From Pseudomonas resinovorans NBRC 106553 (GTDB lineage: Bacteria; Pseudomonadota; Gammaproteobacteria; Pseudomonadales; Pseudomonadaceae), in NCBI RefSeq assembly GCF_000412695.1, contig NC_021499.1:3782001-3846000 (forward strand): 64,000 bases of DNA, given 5' to 3'. Made by a program: the position numbers and the translations under genes. Numbering within the stretch: position 1 is the first letter of the stretch; each line of letters opens with the position of its first letter. The notes under the pieces were generated by a model. That model worked only from the letters and a program-made list of their open reading frames with translations, was not told where the DNA came from and made no database searches. This document shows, piece after piece, positions 28,301 to 35,311 of the stretch.

Positions 28301-28494
28301 CCGGCCTGCTGCCGATCCTCTGGAGCGGCGGAACCGGCAGCGAAGTGATGAGCCGCATCGCCGTGCCCATGGTCGGCGGCATGATCACCGCGCCGCTGTT
28401 ATCCCTGTTCGTCATCCCGGCGGCGTATTGGCTTATGCGCCGTCGCACACAGCCCCACCCCATTTCGCAAACCACCCTTGGAGACGCTTCATGA
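25333..28494 (+). CDS. cusA: HME-family RND efflux pump CusA (Cu(I)/Ag(I))
   Basis: 1053 aa inner-membrane pump with 12 helices and two large periplasmic loops. [18 protein letters not shown] and [18 protein letters not shown] contain Met residues that correspond to the CusA substrate-site methionines, favouring Cu(I)/Ag(I) over Zn/Cd/Co (CzcA). The central proton-relay segment [20 protein letters not shown] (about 395-414) has the conserved Asp. It starts inside the cusB stop codon and its own stop overlaps cusF. Confidence 0.92.
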   Translation: MIEKLIRWSVGNRFLVLLATLFALAWGIWSLRSTPIDALPDLSDVQVIIRTPYPGQAPQIVENQVTFPLTTTMLSVPGAKTVRGFSFFGDSFVYVLFEDGTDLYWARSRVLEYLNQVQGRLPAAAKPALGPDATGVGWIFQYALVDRSGTHDLAQLRALQDWFLKFELKTLPNVAEVATVGGMVRQYQIQVDPLRLANLGITQGDVVEAIDKANQEAGGAVLELGEAEFMVRATGYLKNLADFRAVPLKLTPDGTPITLGDVATIQLGPEMRRGIAELDGEGETVGGVVILRSGKNARDTIAAVKAKLDELQKSLPDGVELVITYDRSQLIERAVRNLSQKLIEEFIVVALVCAAFLWHLRSSMVAIVSLPVGVLIAFAVMRYQGINANIMSLGGIAIAIGAMVDAAVVMIENAHKRVEAWNASHPGETLRGEQHWRVMTDAAVEVGPALFFSLMIITLSFIPVFTLEAQEGRLFGPLAFTKTYAMAAAAGLSVTLIPVLMGYWIRGRLPAEQRNPLNRGLIRLYQPALDAVLRHPRATLVVALLAFLTTLWPVSRLGGEFLPPLEEGDLLYMPSALPGLSAQKASELLQQTDRLIRTVPEVAGVFGKAGRAESATDPAPLEMFETTVRFKPKDQWRAGMTSDKLVEELDRVVKVPGLTNIWIPPIRNRIDMLATGIKSPIGVKVAGTNLAEIDQVTQAVEHAARSVPGVTSALAERLTGGRYIDIDIDRQAAARYGMNIADVQAIVASAIGGENIGETVEGLARYPINLRYPREWRDSVDALERLPIYTTQGGQITLGTVARVRITDGPPMLKSENARPSGWVYIDVRGRDLASVVADLRQAVKASVTLAPGMSLSYSGQFEFLERANARLKLVVPATLAIIFVLLYLTFGRFDEALLIMATLPFALTGGVWFLYLMGFNLSAATGVGFIALAGVAAEFGVIMLLYLKNAWTETQDAGHTTNEDLRGAIREGAVQRVRPKAMTVAVIIAGLLPILWSGGTGSEVMSRIAVPMVGGMITAPLLSLFVIPAAYWLMRRRTQPHPISQTTLGDAS

Positions 28495-28838
28495 GAACAG
28501 CACTCACCACTGCAATTGCCCTCGTTCTGAGCTCGGCCCTGCCCGCCCTCGCCGACGATATGTCCGGCATGAACATGGGAAACACCACAAAGGAGCCCTC
28601 CCAGGCGCAGGCGCAAACCGCCACGGCAAGTGGCACCGTCAAGGCAGTCGATCTAGCCAAAGGCACCGTCACGATTTCCCATGGGGCCGTGCCGAGCCTC
28701 AAATGGCCGGCGATGACGATGGCCTTCGCTGCCAGCCAGGAACAACTCGAGAGCGTTGAAGTGGAAGAGAAGGTCAACTTCGAGTTCAAGGCTGAAGGCA
28801 TGAATGCCTCCATCCTGAAGATCACCAAGGCGGAATAA
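28491..28838 (+). CDS. cusF: periplasmic Cu(I)/Ag(I) chaperone CusF
   Basis: 115 aa with a signal peptide (cleavage near ALA-DD at 21-22), a Met-rich linker (DDMSGMNMG) and an OB-fold domain. The metal site is complete: H64, W72, M75 and M77 in [16 protein letters not shown]. It delivers Cu(I)/Ag(I) to the CusCBA pump. ATG overlaps the cusA stop. It ends the operon, 140 bp before an IS1182-type element. Confidence 0.92.
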   Translation: MRTALTTAIALVLSSALPALADDMSGMNMGNTTKEPSQAQAQTATASGTVKAVDLAKGTVTISHGAVPSLKWPAMTMAFAASQEQLESVEVEEKVNFEFKAEGMNASILKITKAE

Positions 28839-28977
28839 CGGCCAGCACCGTGGAGGAGTCCGATCTCAGTGCGAACCTGCTGCTAGTCGGCTCCTCTTCC
28901 TGGAAAAGTGTGTTCCCGCCATAGGGAACCAACACCCGCAATGGAGCGATGTCTGCGAGCTTTCAGCGTCCGCAATT

Positions 28978-30592
28978 GGCCGATTCTGTTGAAAAAGTGG
29001 CTGCCGCCCCATGCCGCCGGCACAATCGCAAGCTCAGCGAGCGTGGGGGCAAGCAGCATGATGGGACGGTTATCGGGAGGACAGGCGCGCCTGTTCTACG
29101 CGTTCAATCTGGAAGAGCACGTCCCGCCTCAACACCTCCTGCGCAGCATCGATCAGTGCCTGGATCTCAGCGACCTGCGTACTCACTTGGCCGACTTCTA
29201 CAGCCCCATCGGACGCCCCTCGATTGACCCGGAGTTGATGGTGCGCATGCTGGTGGTCGGCTACTGCTACGGCATCCGTTCCGAGCGACGGCTATGCGAA
29301 GAGGTGCGCCTGAACCTGGCCTATCGCTGGTTCTGCCGGCTGGGCCTGGAAGACGAAGTGCCCAATCACTCGACTTTCTCGAAGAATCGCCACGGCCGCT
29401 TCCGTGACAGCGGTCTGTTCCGCTGGTTGTTCAATGAGGTGCTGCGGCGCTGCATGGCGGCGGGCCTGGTCAAGGGGGAAGGCTTCGCCGTCGACGCCAG
29501 CATCATCAAGGCGGATGCCAGCCGGCAACGTGGGGTGGCGGGCGATGAAGTCGACTGGCGCGATCCGGCGCTCAGCAGCCGCGCCGTGCGCGAGTACCTC
29601 GAAGCCCTCGATGAGGAAGCGCTGGCCGAAGCCCTGCCCAAGAAGATGTCGCTCACCGACCCACAGGCGCGTTGGACTGCCGCGCCAGGCGGCCCGGCTT
29701 ACTTTGCCTACGCTACCAACTACCTCATCTACACCGAGCACGGCGTGATCCTGGATGTGGAAGCCACCCCGGCGCATCGGACTGCCGAAGTCGAGTCGAC
29801 CAAAACGATGGTCGAGCGCGTCGAAGCACAGTTCGATCTCACACCGGAACGCCTGATCGGCGATACCGCGTACGGCACCGCCCCGATGTTGGCCTGGATG
29901 GTCGAGGAAAAGGACATCGAGCCGCATGTGCCGGTGTGGGACAAGACCGAACGCAAGGACGACAGCCTCTCCAGCAACGACTTTCACTGGAATCAGGAGG
30001 CCAAGGAATACCGCTGCCCAGCCGGCAAACCGCTACGCAGTGAATGGCGCGCCTTTACCCAACAGAGAACGCGGGTGACCAAGGCCAACACGATCATCTA
30101 TCGGTCCAGCCAAGCCGACTGCGCCACCTGCCCGCTGAAAGCCAAGTGCTGTCCCAATACGCCGAATCGGAAGATCGTCCGCAGTATCCATGAGGCTGCT
30201 CGCGACGTAGCTCGACGCATCGCCAAGACACCGGAGTACCTCGTCTCTCGCTGCGAGCGCAAGAAGGTGGAGATGCTGTTCGCCCACCTCAAACGGATCA
30301 TGAAACTCGACCGTTTACGGCTGCGTGGCCTGACCGGCGCCACCGACGAATTCACCTTGGCCGCGACGGTGCAAAACCTGCGACGCATGGCCAAGCTCAT
30401 GCCTCACGGGCCACCGCTTAGGGGATAGGTACGCCTGTGGCGAGCAGAAACCCTCGAATTAACCCACAAACCTGAGCCCGGACGCTCAGTGAAAGGCCGA
30501 AAGGCAATGTGAAGTGGCTTGCAGCCACTTCGAACGCTGGCGCGCCTGGCCGACTGGCTGCCGCAGAACCGCCTTTTTCAACAGAATCGGCC
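28978..30592 (+). mobile_element. IS1182-family insertion sequence
   Basis: About 1.6 kb bounded by 20 bp perfect inverted repeats GGCCGATTCTGTTGAAAAAG (28978-28997) and its complement (30573-30592), enclosing one transposase gene. The similarity may extend a few imperfect bases outward, so the true ends could lie slightly further out. I see no clear target duplication. It lies between the end of cusF and the Bro-N locus. Confidence 0.8.
29058..30428 (+). CDS. IS1182-family transposase
   Basis: 456 aa from the ATG at 29058; the open frame runs further upstream but across the inverted repeat. The N-terminal DUF772-type region (HLLRSIDQCLDL, VRMLVVGYCYGIRSERRL) is followed by a DDE catalytic core (GFAVDASIIKAD near 153, LIGDTAYGTA near 270). 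A C-terminal zinc-like Cys cluster CATCPLKAKCCP and KKVEMLFAHLKRIMKLDRLR complete the family pattern. The gene looks intact, so the element may be active. Confidence 0.9.
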   Translation: MMGRLSGGQARLFYAFNLEEHVPPQHLLRSIDQCLDLSDLRTHLADFYSPIGRPSIDPELMVRMLVVGYCYGIRSERRLCEEVRLNLAYRWFCRLGLEDEVPNHSTFSKNRHGRFRDSGLFRWLFNEVLRRCMAAGLVKGEGFAVDASIIKADASRQRGVAGDEVDWRDPALSSRAVREYLEALDEEALAEALPKKMSLTDPQARWTAAPGGPAYFAYATNYLIYTEHGVILDVEATPAHRTAEVESTKTMVERVEAQFDLTPERLIGDTAYGTAPMLAWMVEEKDIEPHVPVWDKTERKDDSLSSNDFHWNQEAKEYRCPAGKPLRSEWRAFTQQRTRVTKANTIIYRSSQADCATCPLKAKCCPNTPNRKIVRSIHEAARDVARRIAKTPEYLVSRCERKKVEMLFAHLKRIMKLDRLRLRGLTGATDEFTLAATVQNLRRMAKLMPHGPPLRG

Positions 30593-31069
30593 GATAGCAG
30601 CCATTTTCAATCCACATAAATCGGTCAGAAGCCGCTACTCGATACCCAGCCAAAACACGAAAGCACCGACTGGCCAGCGTCAAAGCGCCGTCCGCACGGC
30701 CTGGTCCTACAGATATTTCCGCCTGGCTTTTCCCTGTCCTACAGAGAACTTTCCTACAACCCATTAGCCTTGAGGCCCTACGCGCGCCCTGGCTAGTGTC
30801 CCCTCCGTCACGGTCAATCCCGTGGCCGGGTTTGACAGCTCGTAGTCCAGGCGCGATTGCGCCGCAAGGTGCATGCGAAGAACGGCGGACGTTCTTTGCA
30901 GGCCCTGGTACGCATGCAGTTTTTAACTGCACTGCCCAATGGCAGATCGCGTGGGGAGATCCTCGCGATCTGCCGGTCTCTGGACCCGGTCTGTCAACCC
31001 CGCGCGGTCTGCCGCCCTTCGACTGACAGCGGATGGCGGTAGCTCCTTAACTTGTCCAGGAGTACCACC
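30593..31069. other. Gene-free region with a multi-hairpin leader before the Bro-N gene
   Basis: 477 bp with no convincing gene. From 30850 to 30986 a run of inverted repeats lies on the strand of the following gene: GGCGC/GCGCC (30850-30863), AAGAACG/CGTTCTT (30878-30896), TGCATGCG/CGCATGCA (30870-30877 and 30911-30918), GCAGTT/AACTGC (30916-30930), GGCAGATCGCG/CGCGATCTGCC (30941-30951 and 30964-30974) and GGTC/GACC (30975-30986). Two of them share bases, so they exclude each other. It could be a structured 5' leader or operators. Confidence 0.55.
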
Positions 31070-31537
31070 ATGCACGACGCATATACCCCAATCGTTTTCT
31101 ATCACCACCACCAACGCCTGCGCGCAGTGATGGTCGACAACCAGCCCTGGTTCGTCGCCCATGACTTCGCGTGGTTGATTGGCCTTTCCGATGCCCAACC
31201 CGTGCTCCAGGCCCTGGAGCCTCACGAGCAGAAAACCTTCTGCCTCGGCTACAGCCACGACTTCCACGAAGAGGTCACCGTCATCAGCGATATCGGCGCG
31301 TACCGGGCGCTGTTCCAGTTCGGCAAGCCAAAGCACGGCGAGGTGGGCCGCTGGCTGAACGCGGTGCTGGTGCCGACGCTGCATGACTACCACCGGGTAC
31401 CTGATGCGGCGCCGCGTCGGGAGAACCTGAGCGTTGAGGGTCGGCTGATTGGTGTCGTGCGCTGGCAGGGTGAGGTGTGGGTGGCCTGGCGGGATTTGCC
31501 GGCCTTTATGGCGAGCGGCAAGGAGGTGTCGGTATGA
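31070..31537 (+). CDS. BRO family, N-terminal domain protein
   Basis: 155 aa. The N-terminal about 110 residues match the Bro-N fold: F-x-WFVAHDFAWLIGLSD, then EKTFCLGY-type and ISDIGAYRALFQFGKPKHGE-x-GRWLNAVLVPTL. Bro-N is a DNA-binding domain of phage antirepressors and baculovirus BRO proteins. The C-terminal 45 residues hold no recognised domain. CCAGGAG lies 6 bp before the ATG. Its stop overlaps the following small gene (ATGA). It is probably a prophage-derived regulator; its target is unknown. Confidence 0.8.
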   Translation: MHDAYTPIVFYHHHQRLRAVMVDNQPWFVAHDFAWLIGLSDAQPVLQALEPHEQKTFCLGYSHDFHEEVTVISDIGAYRALFQFGKPKHGEVGRWLNAVLVPTLHDYHRVPDAAPRRENLSVEGRLIGVVRWQGEVWVAWRDLPAFMASGKEVSV

Positions 31538-31791
31538 CCGAGGAGCTTGAAGAACGCCGGCTGCGGGAGTTGGTGAACCGGCTGGATTCGCGCCTGGAGA
31601 TCGTGCAGGTGCTGGCGGAGATCCTGCTGGACAACGCCACATTGCGGCCCTGCGTTCCCGGGGCTTATCTCAATTACTACCGGGAAGGCATGTTGATGGA
31701 GGCGGTGATTCATCTCGCCCGCAGCAATCAGGAGGATTTCGGTCAGTTAATGAAGAGGCCAGAAATTGCCGTTGGATTGGATGTGAGTTGA
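31534..31791 (+). CDS. small protein coupled to the Bro-N gene (85 aa)
   Basis: 85 aa, mostly helical, with an acidic and arginine-rich N-terminus (EELEERRLRELVNRLDSRLE). No family is recognised. Start ATG at 31534 overlaps the stop of the Bro-N gene and uses the GGAGG inside that gene's end as RBS. Strict coupling suggests that the two products act together, for example as a regulator and its partner. A terminator follows after 10 bp. Confidence 0.7.
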   Translation: MTEELEERRLRELVNRLDSRLEIVQVLAEILLDNATLRPCVPGAYLNYYREGMLMEAVIHLARSNQEDFGQLMKRPEIAVGLDVS

Positions 31792-31801
31792 GCTGTGGTG
31801 G

Positions 31802-31838
31802 GGCCCCTCTTCCGGGTTGGGAGAGGGGCCTTTGTTTT
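31802..31838 (+). terminator. Rho-independent terminator after the Bro-N pair
   Basis: 9 bp stem GGCCCCTCT (31802-31810)/AGAGGGGCC (31822-31830) followed by TTTGTTTTG. Confidence 0.9.
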
Positions 31839-31849
31839 GTTGGGGCAAC

Positions 31850-31985
31850 GGGTTGCCCTTGGCGAATGAATTCGCCCCTACAGGCTTGGGGTGAGTTTGG
31901 CGCGGGGGTCATCGCGAGCAGAGCTCGCTCCTACGGATGAGAGTTTTACCCAGGCCTGGACCTAGCCCGGATGGAATCCGGGAGT
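31850..31985. repeat. Cluster of three interspersed repeats
   Basis: In order: a TTGGCGAATGAATTCGCCCCTAC half copy (31859-31881), a CGCGAGCAGAGCTCGCTCCTACG element (31912-31935) and a TAGCCCGGATGGAATCCGGGA element (31964-31984). They lie between the Bro-N pair and the MBL-fold gene. Confidence 0.75.
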
Positions 31986-31999
31986 GGATCTGTTGGCGC

Positions 32000-32863
32000 T
32001 CAGATTTCGCAGCGATCCAGGCAGCCATGCTGGTCGAACGCGTAGTAGCGTGATTGCCGGTCGCGGGTAACTTTCGCCAGCGCGACGGCCGGGTCGCGGG
32101 CCAGCAGCAGGCGGCCGCCCGTGGCCACCAGATGGTCCAGCAGGCGCTCCTTCTCTTCGATCAGGCATTCGGGATTGCGGTCGAAGGCGGTGGTCACGTC
32201 CAGCTCCAGCCAATGCAGGCCGGGAATGAGATCACCCGCGAACACCACAGGCCCACCGGGCATCTCCAGTTCCGGCAGGAGCTGGCCCGGCGTGTAGCCA
32301 TCGCTGACGTGGAATCGCCAGCCCTCCCCCAGCACGCCGCTTGCGGAGTCCTCCACCAGCTTCAGGCGACCGCTTTCTTCGAGCTGGTCGAGGAGCTGTG
32401 GCACGAACCAGGCGCGGTCGCGGGGATGGGGGCGCAACGCTCGGGACCACTGGCGCGCGCCCGTGACGTAGCTCGCCCCGGGAAACAGGAGCCGCGGCGG
32501 GTCCCCGGCCTGGAAGGCGCTGCGCACGTCGGGCGGCAGCAGCGCATGGACGTGGGTCAGGATCACGACATCGATGTCGTGCTCGTCCAGCCCGCGCTGC
32601 GCCAGGCTGTCGAGCAGACCCAGCGGCTGCGGCTGGCACCGGCAGGTCCTGGGCACCGGCGCGAGCAAGGGCTCGCTGCCCGCCATGATCAGCACATTGC
32701 GACCGGGCTCCTGCACCAGCAGGACACGCGAGGCAAGGCCGATCTGGTTTTCCGCGTCGGGCTCGATGCAGTCGGACCAACGTTGGCGCGGCAGGCTGCC
32801 GAACATGCTGCCGCCATCCAGCTTGCGCAGGCGGCCGGCCAGAACGGAAAGACGACGTGTCAC
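32000..32863 (-). CDS. metallo-beta-lactamase-fold protein with degenerate metal site
   Basis: 287 aa from a GTG with GAGGT 8 bp upstream. The overall layout is that of AHL-lactonase/Gox-like MBL hydrolases: VVILTHVHALLPPD (about 99-112), SDGYTPGQLLPE and VVFAGDLIPGLHW. The canonical HxHxDH reads HVHALL, so the first two His (H104, H106) remain but the Asp-His pair is Leu-Leu. The usual DGHTPG has Tyr for His, and the last ligand region reads LLLARDP. Only the AGD Asp seems kept. It is thus probably not a normal dinuclear zinc hydrolase. Confidence 0.78.
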   Translation of the reverse strand: MTRRLSVLAGRLRKLDGGSMFGSLPRQRWSDCIEPDAENQIGLASRVLLVQEPGRNVLIMAGSEPLLAPVPRTCRCQPQPLGLLDSLAQRGLDEHDIDVVILTHVHALLPPDVRSAFQAGDPPRLLFPGASYVTGARQWSRALRPHPRDRAWFVPQLLDQLEESGRLKLVEDSASGVLGEGWRFHVSDGYTPGQLLPELEMPGGPVVFAGDLIPGLHWLELDVTTAFDRNPECLIEEKERLLDHLVATGGRLLLARDPAVALAKVTRDRQSRYYAFDQHGCLDRCEI

Positions 32864-32919
32864 AATTTCTACCTCATTACTACAGGTGCCAGCCTCCTCC
32901 CTGGGCTGGCCACCTTCGA

Positions 32920-33945
32920 TCAGATCAAACTCAGCACACCGCCGAGGAGCATCAATTGGGCGGTCAGGGCGAAGGCCAACAGCAGGGGTTTGAGACCCGC
33001 CTTGCGCAGGTCGGTGAGGCGGGTACTGAAACCGAGGGCGCCCATGGCGGCGGCCAGCAGCAGGTCATCCGCGCCGATCAGCATCCGCTGCACGTCCTGG
33101 GGCATGGGCAGCCAGGAGTTGAGCAACATGCAGGCGACGAAGCCGATGACGAAGAGCGGCACCTTGACCTTGGCCGTCGCGCCGCCTGGCACGCTGCGAC
33201 GGGACAGCCAGACCCCCAGCCCCAGCAGGAAAGGCGCCAGCAGCAGCACGCGGATCAGTTTGGCGACAATGGCCGCTTCGGCTGCCTGCGGGTCCATGGC
33301 CTGGCCGGCGGCTACCACCTGGGCCACTTCGTGCAAGGTCGCGCCGGTGAAGACGCCAAAGCCATGGCTGTCGCCGAACAGCGTCGGCGCGATGGCGAAC
33401 AGCCAGGGATAGAGCAGCATGCCGAGGGTGCCGAACAGCACCACGCAGGCGATGGCGATGGCCACCTGGTCATTGCGCCCCTTCACCATCCCGGCACTGG
33501 CGAGCACGGCAGCGGCGCCGCAGATGGCATGGCCGGCACCGATCAGGATCGCGGTCTCGCGCTCAAGACGCAGCACCCGCGTACCCAGCCAGATCGCTAG
33601 TGTGATGGTGGACAGGATCAGCACGGCATCGATGACGAAGGCCTGTACCCCCAGCGCCTGGACCTGCTGGACGGTCAGGCGCAGGCCATAGAGCGCGACG
33701 CCGAAGCGCAGTACCGGCTGCTTGCAGAACTGCAGGCCGGCTTCGAGTGCGTCGTGGATGCGCCCGGGCACAAGGTTCCCGGCCAGCAAGCCCAGCAGCA
33801 TGGCCAGGGTCAGCGCGCCAAAGCCCGTGCCGTGCAACGCCGAAGTCGTCGAGAGCCAGAGCGCCAGGCCGGCCAGCAGGAAGCTGGCCGCGATGCCGGT
33901 GAAGAGGACGAAAGGCGAACGTTCAGAGCTACTCAGGACTAGCAT
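32920..33945 (-). CDS. YeiH family putative sulfate/anion exporter
   Basis: 341 aa from the ATG at 33945 with GAGGT upstream; about ten membrane helices. The UPF0324/YeiH (PSE) signature is visible: VLRFGVALYGLRLTVQQV (about 76-93), GAGHAICGAAAVLA (about 135-148) and FTGATLHEVAQVVAAG. It is an inner-membrane protein predicted to export sulfate or sulfite-like anions, with little direct proof. A LysR gene is divergent across 92 bp, the same pairing as YeiE-YeiH in enterobacteria. Confidence 0.88.
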   Translation of the reverse strand: MLVLSSSERSPFVLFTGIAASFLLAGLALWLSTTSALHGTGFGALTLAMLLGLLAGNLVPGRIHDALEAGLQFCKQPVLRFGVALYGLRLTVQQVQALGVQAFVIDAVLILSTITLAIWLGTRVLRLERETAILIGAGHAICGAAAVLASAGMVKGRNDQVAIAIACVVLFGTLGMLLYPWLFAIAPTLFGDSHGFGVFTGATLHEVAQVVAAGQAMDPQAAEAAIVAKLIRVLLLAPFLLGLGVWLSRRSVPGGATAKVKVPLFVIGFVACMLLNSWLPMPQDVQRMLIGADDLLLAAAMGALGFSTRLTDLRKAGLKPLLLAFALTAQLMLLGGVLSLI

Positions 33946-34019
33946 GGCGATACCTCGCTTGTGGTAGCGCAAGGTTGCCCTGCCATATAACCTGAACGAA
34001 GCGACCTATTCTGATTGGT

Positions 34020-34040
34020 CATATCAGGAATGCTGATATG
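34020..34040. promoter_or_regulatory. Inverted repeat overlapping the start of the LysR gene
   Basis: Perfect 7 bp arms CATATCA and TGATATG separated by 7 bp, ending in the ATG at 34038. A second, looser palindrome overlaps it on the left (TTCTGATTGGTCATATCAGGAA). A likely autoregulatory LysR binding site in the 92 bp between the two divergent genes. Confidence 0.55.
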
Positions 34041-34910
34041 CAATGCCGCATTACCCTTCGCCAACTCGCCACCTTCGTGGCGATCGCCGATCTGGGCAGC
34101 GTCACCCGCGCCAGCAAGGAACTCAGCCTCACCCAGTCGGCGGCGAGCATGTCCTTGCAGGACCTGGAGCATCAGCTGGGGACGCGCCTGTTCGATCGCC
34201 ACGGCAAGCGCCTGGTCCTGAACGAGCACGGCCGTCGCCTGTACCCCCATGCACAGGCCACCCTGGAAGGCGCCCAGGAGGTGGAATCGCTCTTCCAGCA
34301 GCAGCTCGCCTGCCACCTGCGCATCGGTGCCAGCACCACCATTGGCGGCTACCTGTTGCCGGAGAAACTGGCGGCCTTTCTCGAGGCCGAGCCGGACAGC
34401 CGCCTCGAACTGAAGGTGGAGAACACCGAACGCATCGTCGAATCACTGTGCAACTTCACGGTCGACGTGGCCTTCGTGGAAGGGCCGGTGCAGCACCCGG
34501 ACATCGATGTACGGCCCTGGCTGGAAGATGAACTGGTACTGATCGCAGCACCAAGCCACCCGCTGTCCAGGCTGAAGCAGCCAACGGCCGAGGAACTGGC
34601 GGGCGCGCGCTGGATCATGCGCGAGCCGGGCTCGGGCACCCGCAGTATGCTGGAGCACCTGATCGGTCCCTGGCTGGGCAGCCCGCGCCAGCTGCTGGAG
34701 GTTTCCGATGGCGAGGCGATCAAGCGCTGCGTGATCGCCGGCGCGGGCATTGCCTGCGTATCCCGGCTCACGGTCCGTGGCGAGCTCGCCCTCGGACAGC
34801 TCTGCACCCTGCCCTCCCCCAGCGGCCCGCTGAAGCGCGTGTTCTATCGCGCCATCCACCAGGACAAACAGCCGACCCGGGGGCTCAGGCGCTTCCTGGA
34901 TTTCCTGTAG
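34038..34910 (+). CDS. LysR family regulator, YeiE/CysB-like, divergent from yeiH
   Basis: 290 aa. HTH within VTRASKELSLTQSAASMSLQ (about 22-41), then LGTRLFDRHGKRLVLNEHG. The effector domain has ASTTIGGYLLPEKL and WIMREPGSGTRSMLE, as in the CbbR/CysB/YeiE group. YeiE-like proteins are associated with sulfite or iron stress and transporters of the YeiH type. Probably controls yeiH and itself through the palindrome at 34020-34040. Confidence 0.88.
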   Translation: MQCRITLRQLATFVAIADLGSVTRASKELSLTQSAASMSLQDLEHQLGTRLFDRHGKRLVLNEHGRRLYPHAQATLEGAQEVESLFQQQLACHLRIGASTTIGGYLLPEKLAAFLEAEPDSRLELKVENTERIVESLCNFTVDVAFVEGPVQHPDIDVRPWLEDELVLIAAPSHPLSRLKQPTAEELAGARWIMREPGSGTRSMLEHLIGPWLGSPRQLLEVSDGEAIKRCVIAGAGIACVSRLTVRGELALGQLCTLPSPSGPLKRVFYRAIHQDKQPTRGLRRFLDFL

Positions 34911-34930
34911 CCCGAGCCGTCTCCTCGCCC

Positions 34931-34955
34931 GGTAGCCCGGATGCAATCCGGGAGG
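34931..34955. repeat. TAGCCCGGATG repeat copy
   Basis: TAGCCCGGATGCAATCCGGG, the same family as 2701-2753 and 31964-31984. It lies exactly at the broken left end of the arsC remnant. Confidence 0.75.
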
Positions 34956-34957
34956 GG

Positions 34958-35176
34958 CCTGCACCCTGTCCGGTGTATTTCGGCCCGGCGTTGAAAGCCC
35001 ATTGGGGACTGGAAGACCCATCCGAGGTGGTGGCTGACGAAGCTGCCCTGGACGCCGCGTTCCGCGCCACCCTGGCGCATGTGGAGCGGCGCTGCAAAGC
35101 CTTCCTCGACCTGCCCTTCGACCGTCTCGGCCGCGACGAACTCAAGCGCGAGCTGGATCGCATCGGCGCTCTCTGA
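34958..35176 (+). pseudogene. arsC: arsenate reductase / LMW phosphatase ArsC, 3' remnant
   Basis: About 70 codons survive. They encode CPVYFGPALKAHWGLEDPSE, then FRATLAHVERRCKAFLDLP, which matches the C-terminal third of thioredoxin-linked/LMW-PTP-type ArsC proteins (a CPVxPG...HWG-x-DP pattern). The N-terminal active-site loop (CxxN/GxxR-S) is missing. The frame opens directly out of a GCCCGGATG repeat, which marks the breakpoint. No start codon or RBS is convincing, so this is a non-functional fragment. Confidence 0.75.
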
Positions 35177-35272
35177 GTAGCTGACGACGGCGACCCGCAG
35201 GGCTTCACGAATCTTTCACGCACCAGGAAGCAAAGTGGATCTCAGCTGAAGGATCAGCTTCATCCGTGGTAC

Positions 35273-35309
35273 GAAAAGCCCCGCCCCTGCTCGCGCGGGG
35301 CTTTTCGTT
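35273..35309. terminator. Bidirectional terminator before the qhpG-like gene end
   Basis: 12 bp stem GAAAAGCCCCGC (35273-35284)/GCGGGGCTTTTC (35295-35306). The arm ends are A-rich on one side and T-rich on the other, so it can act in both directions. It sits between the arsC remnant and the end of the qhpFEG operon. Confidence 0.85.
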
Positions 35310-35311
35310 TC

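Noticed and set aside
30593..30849. Possible small genes between the IS and the structured leader
   Set aside because: The frames are short, lack RBS and do not resemble proteins.
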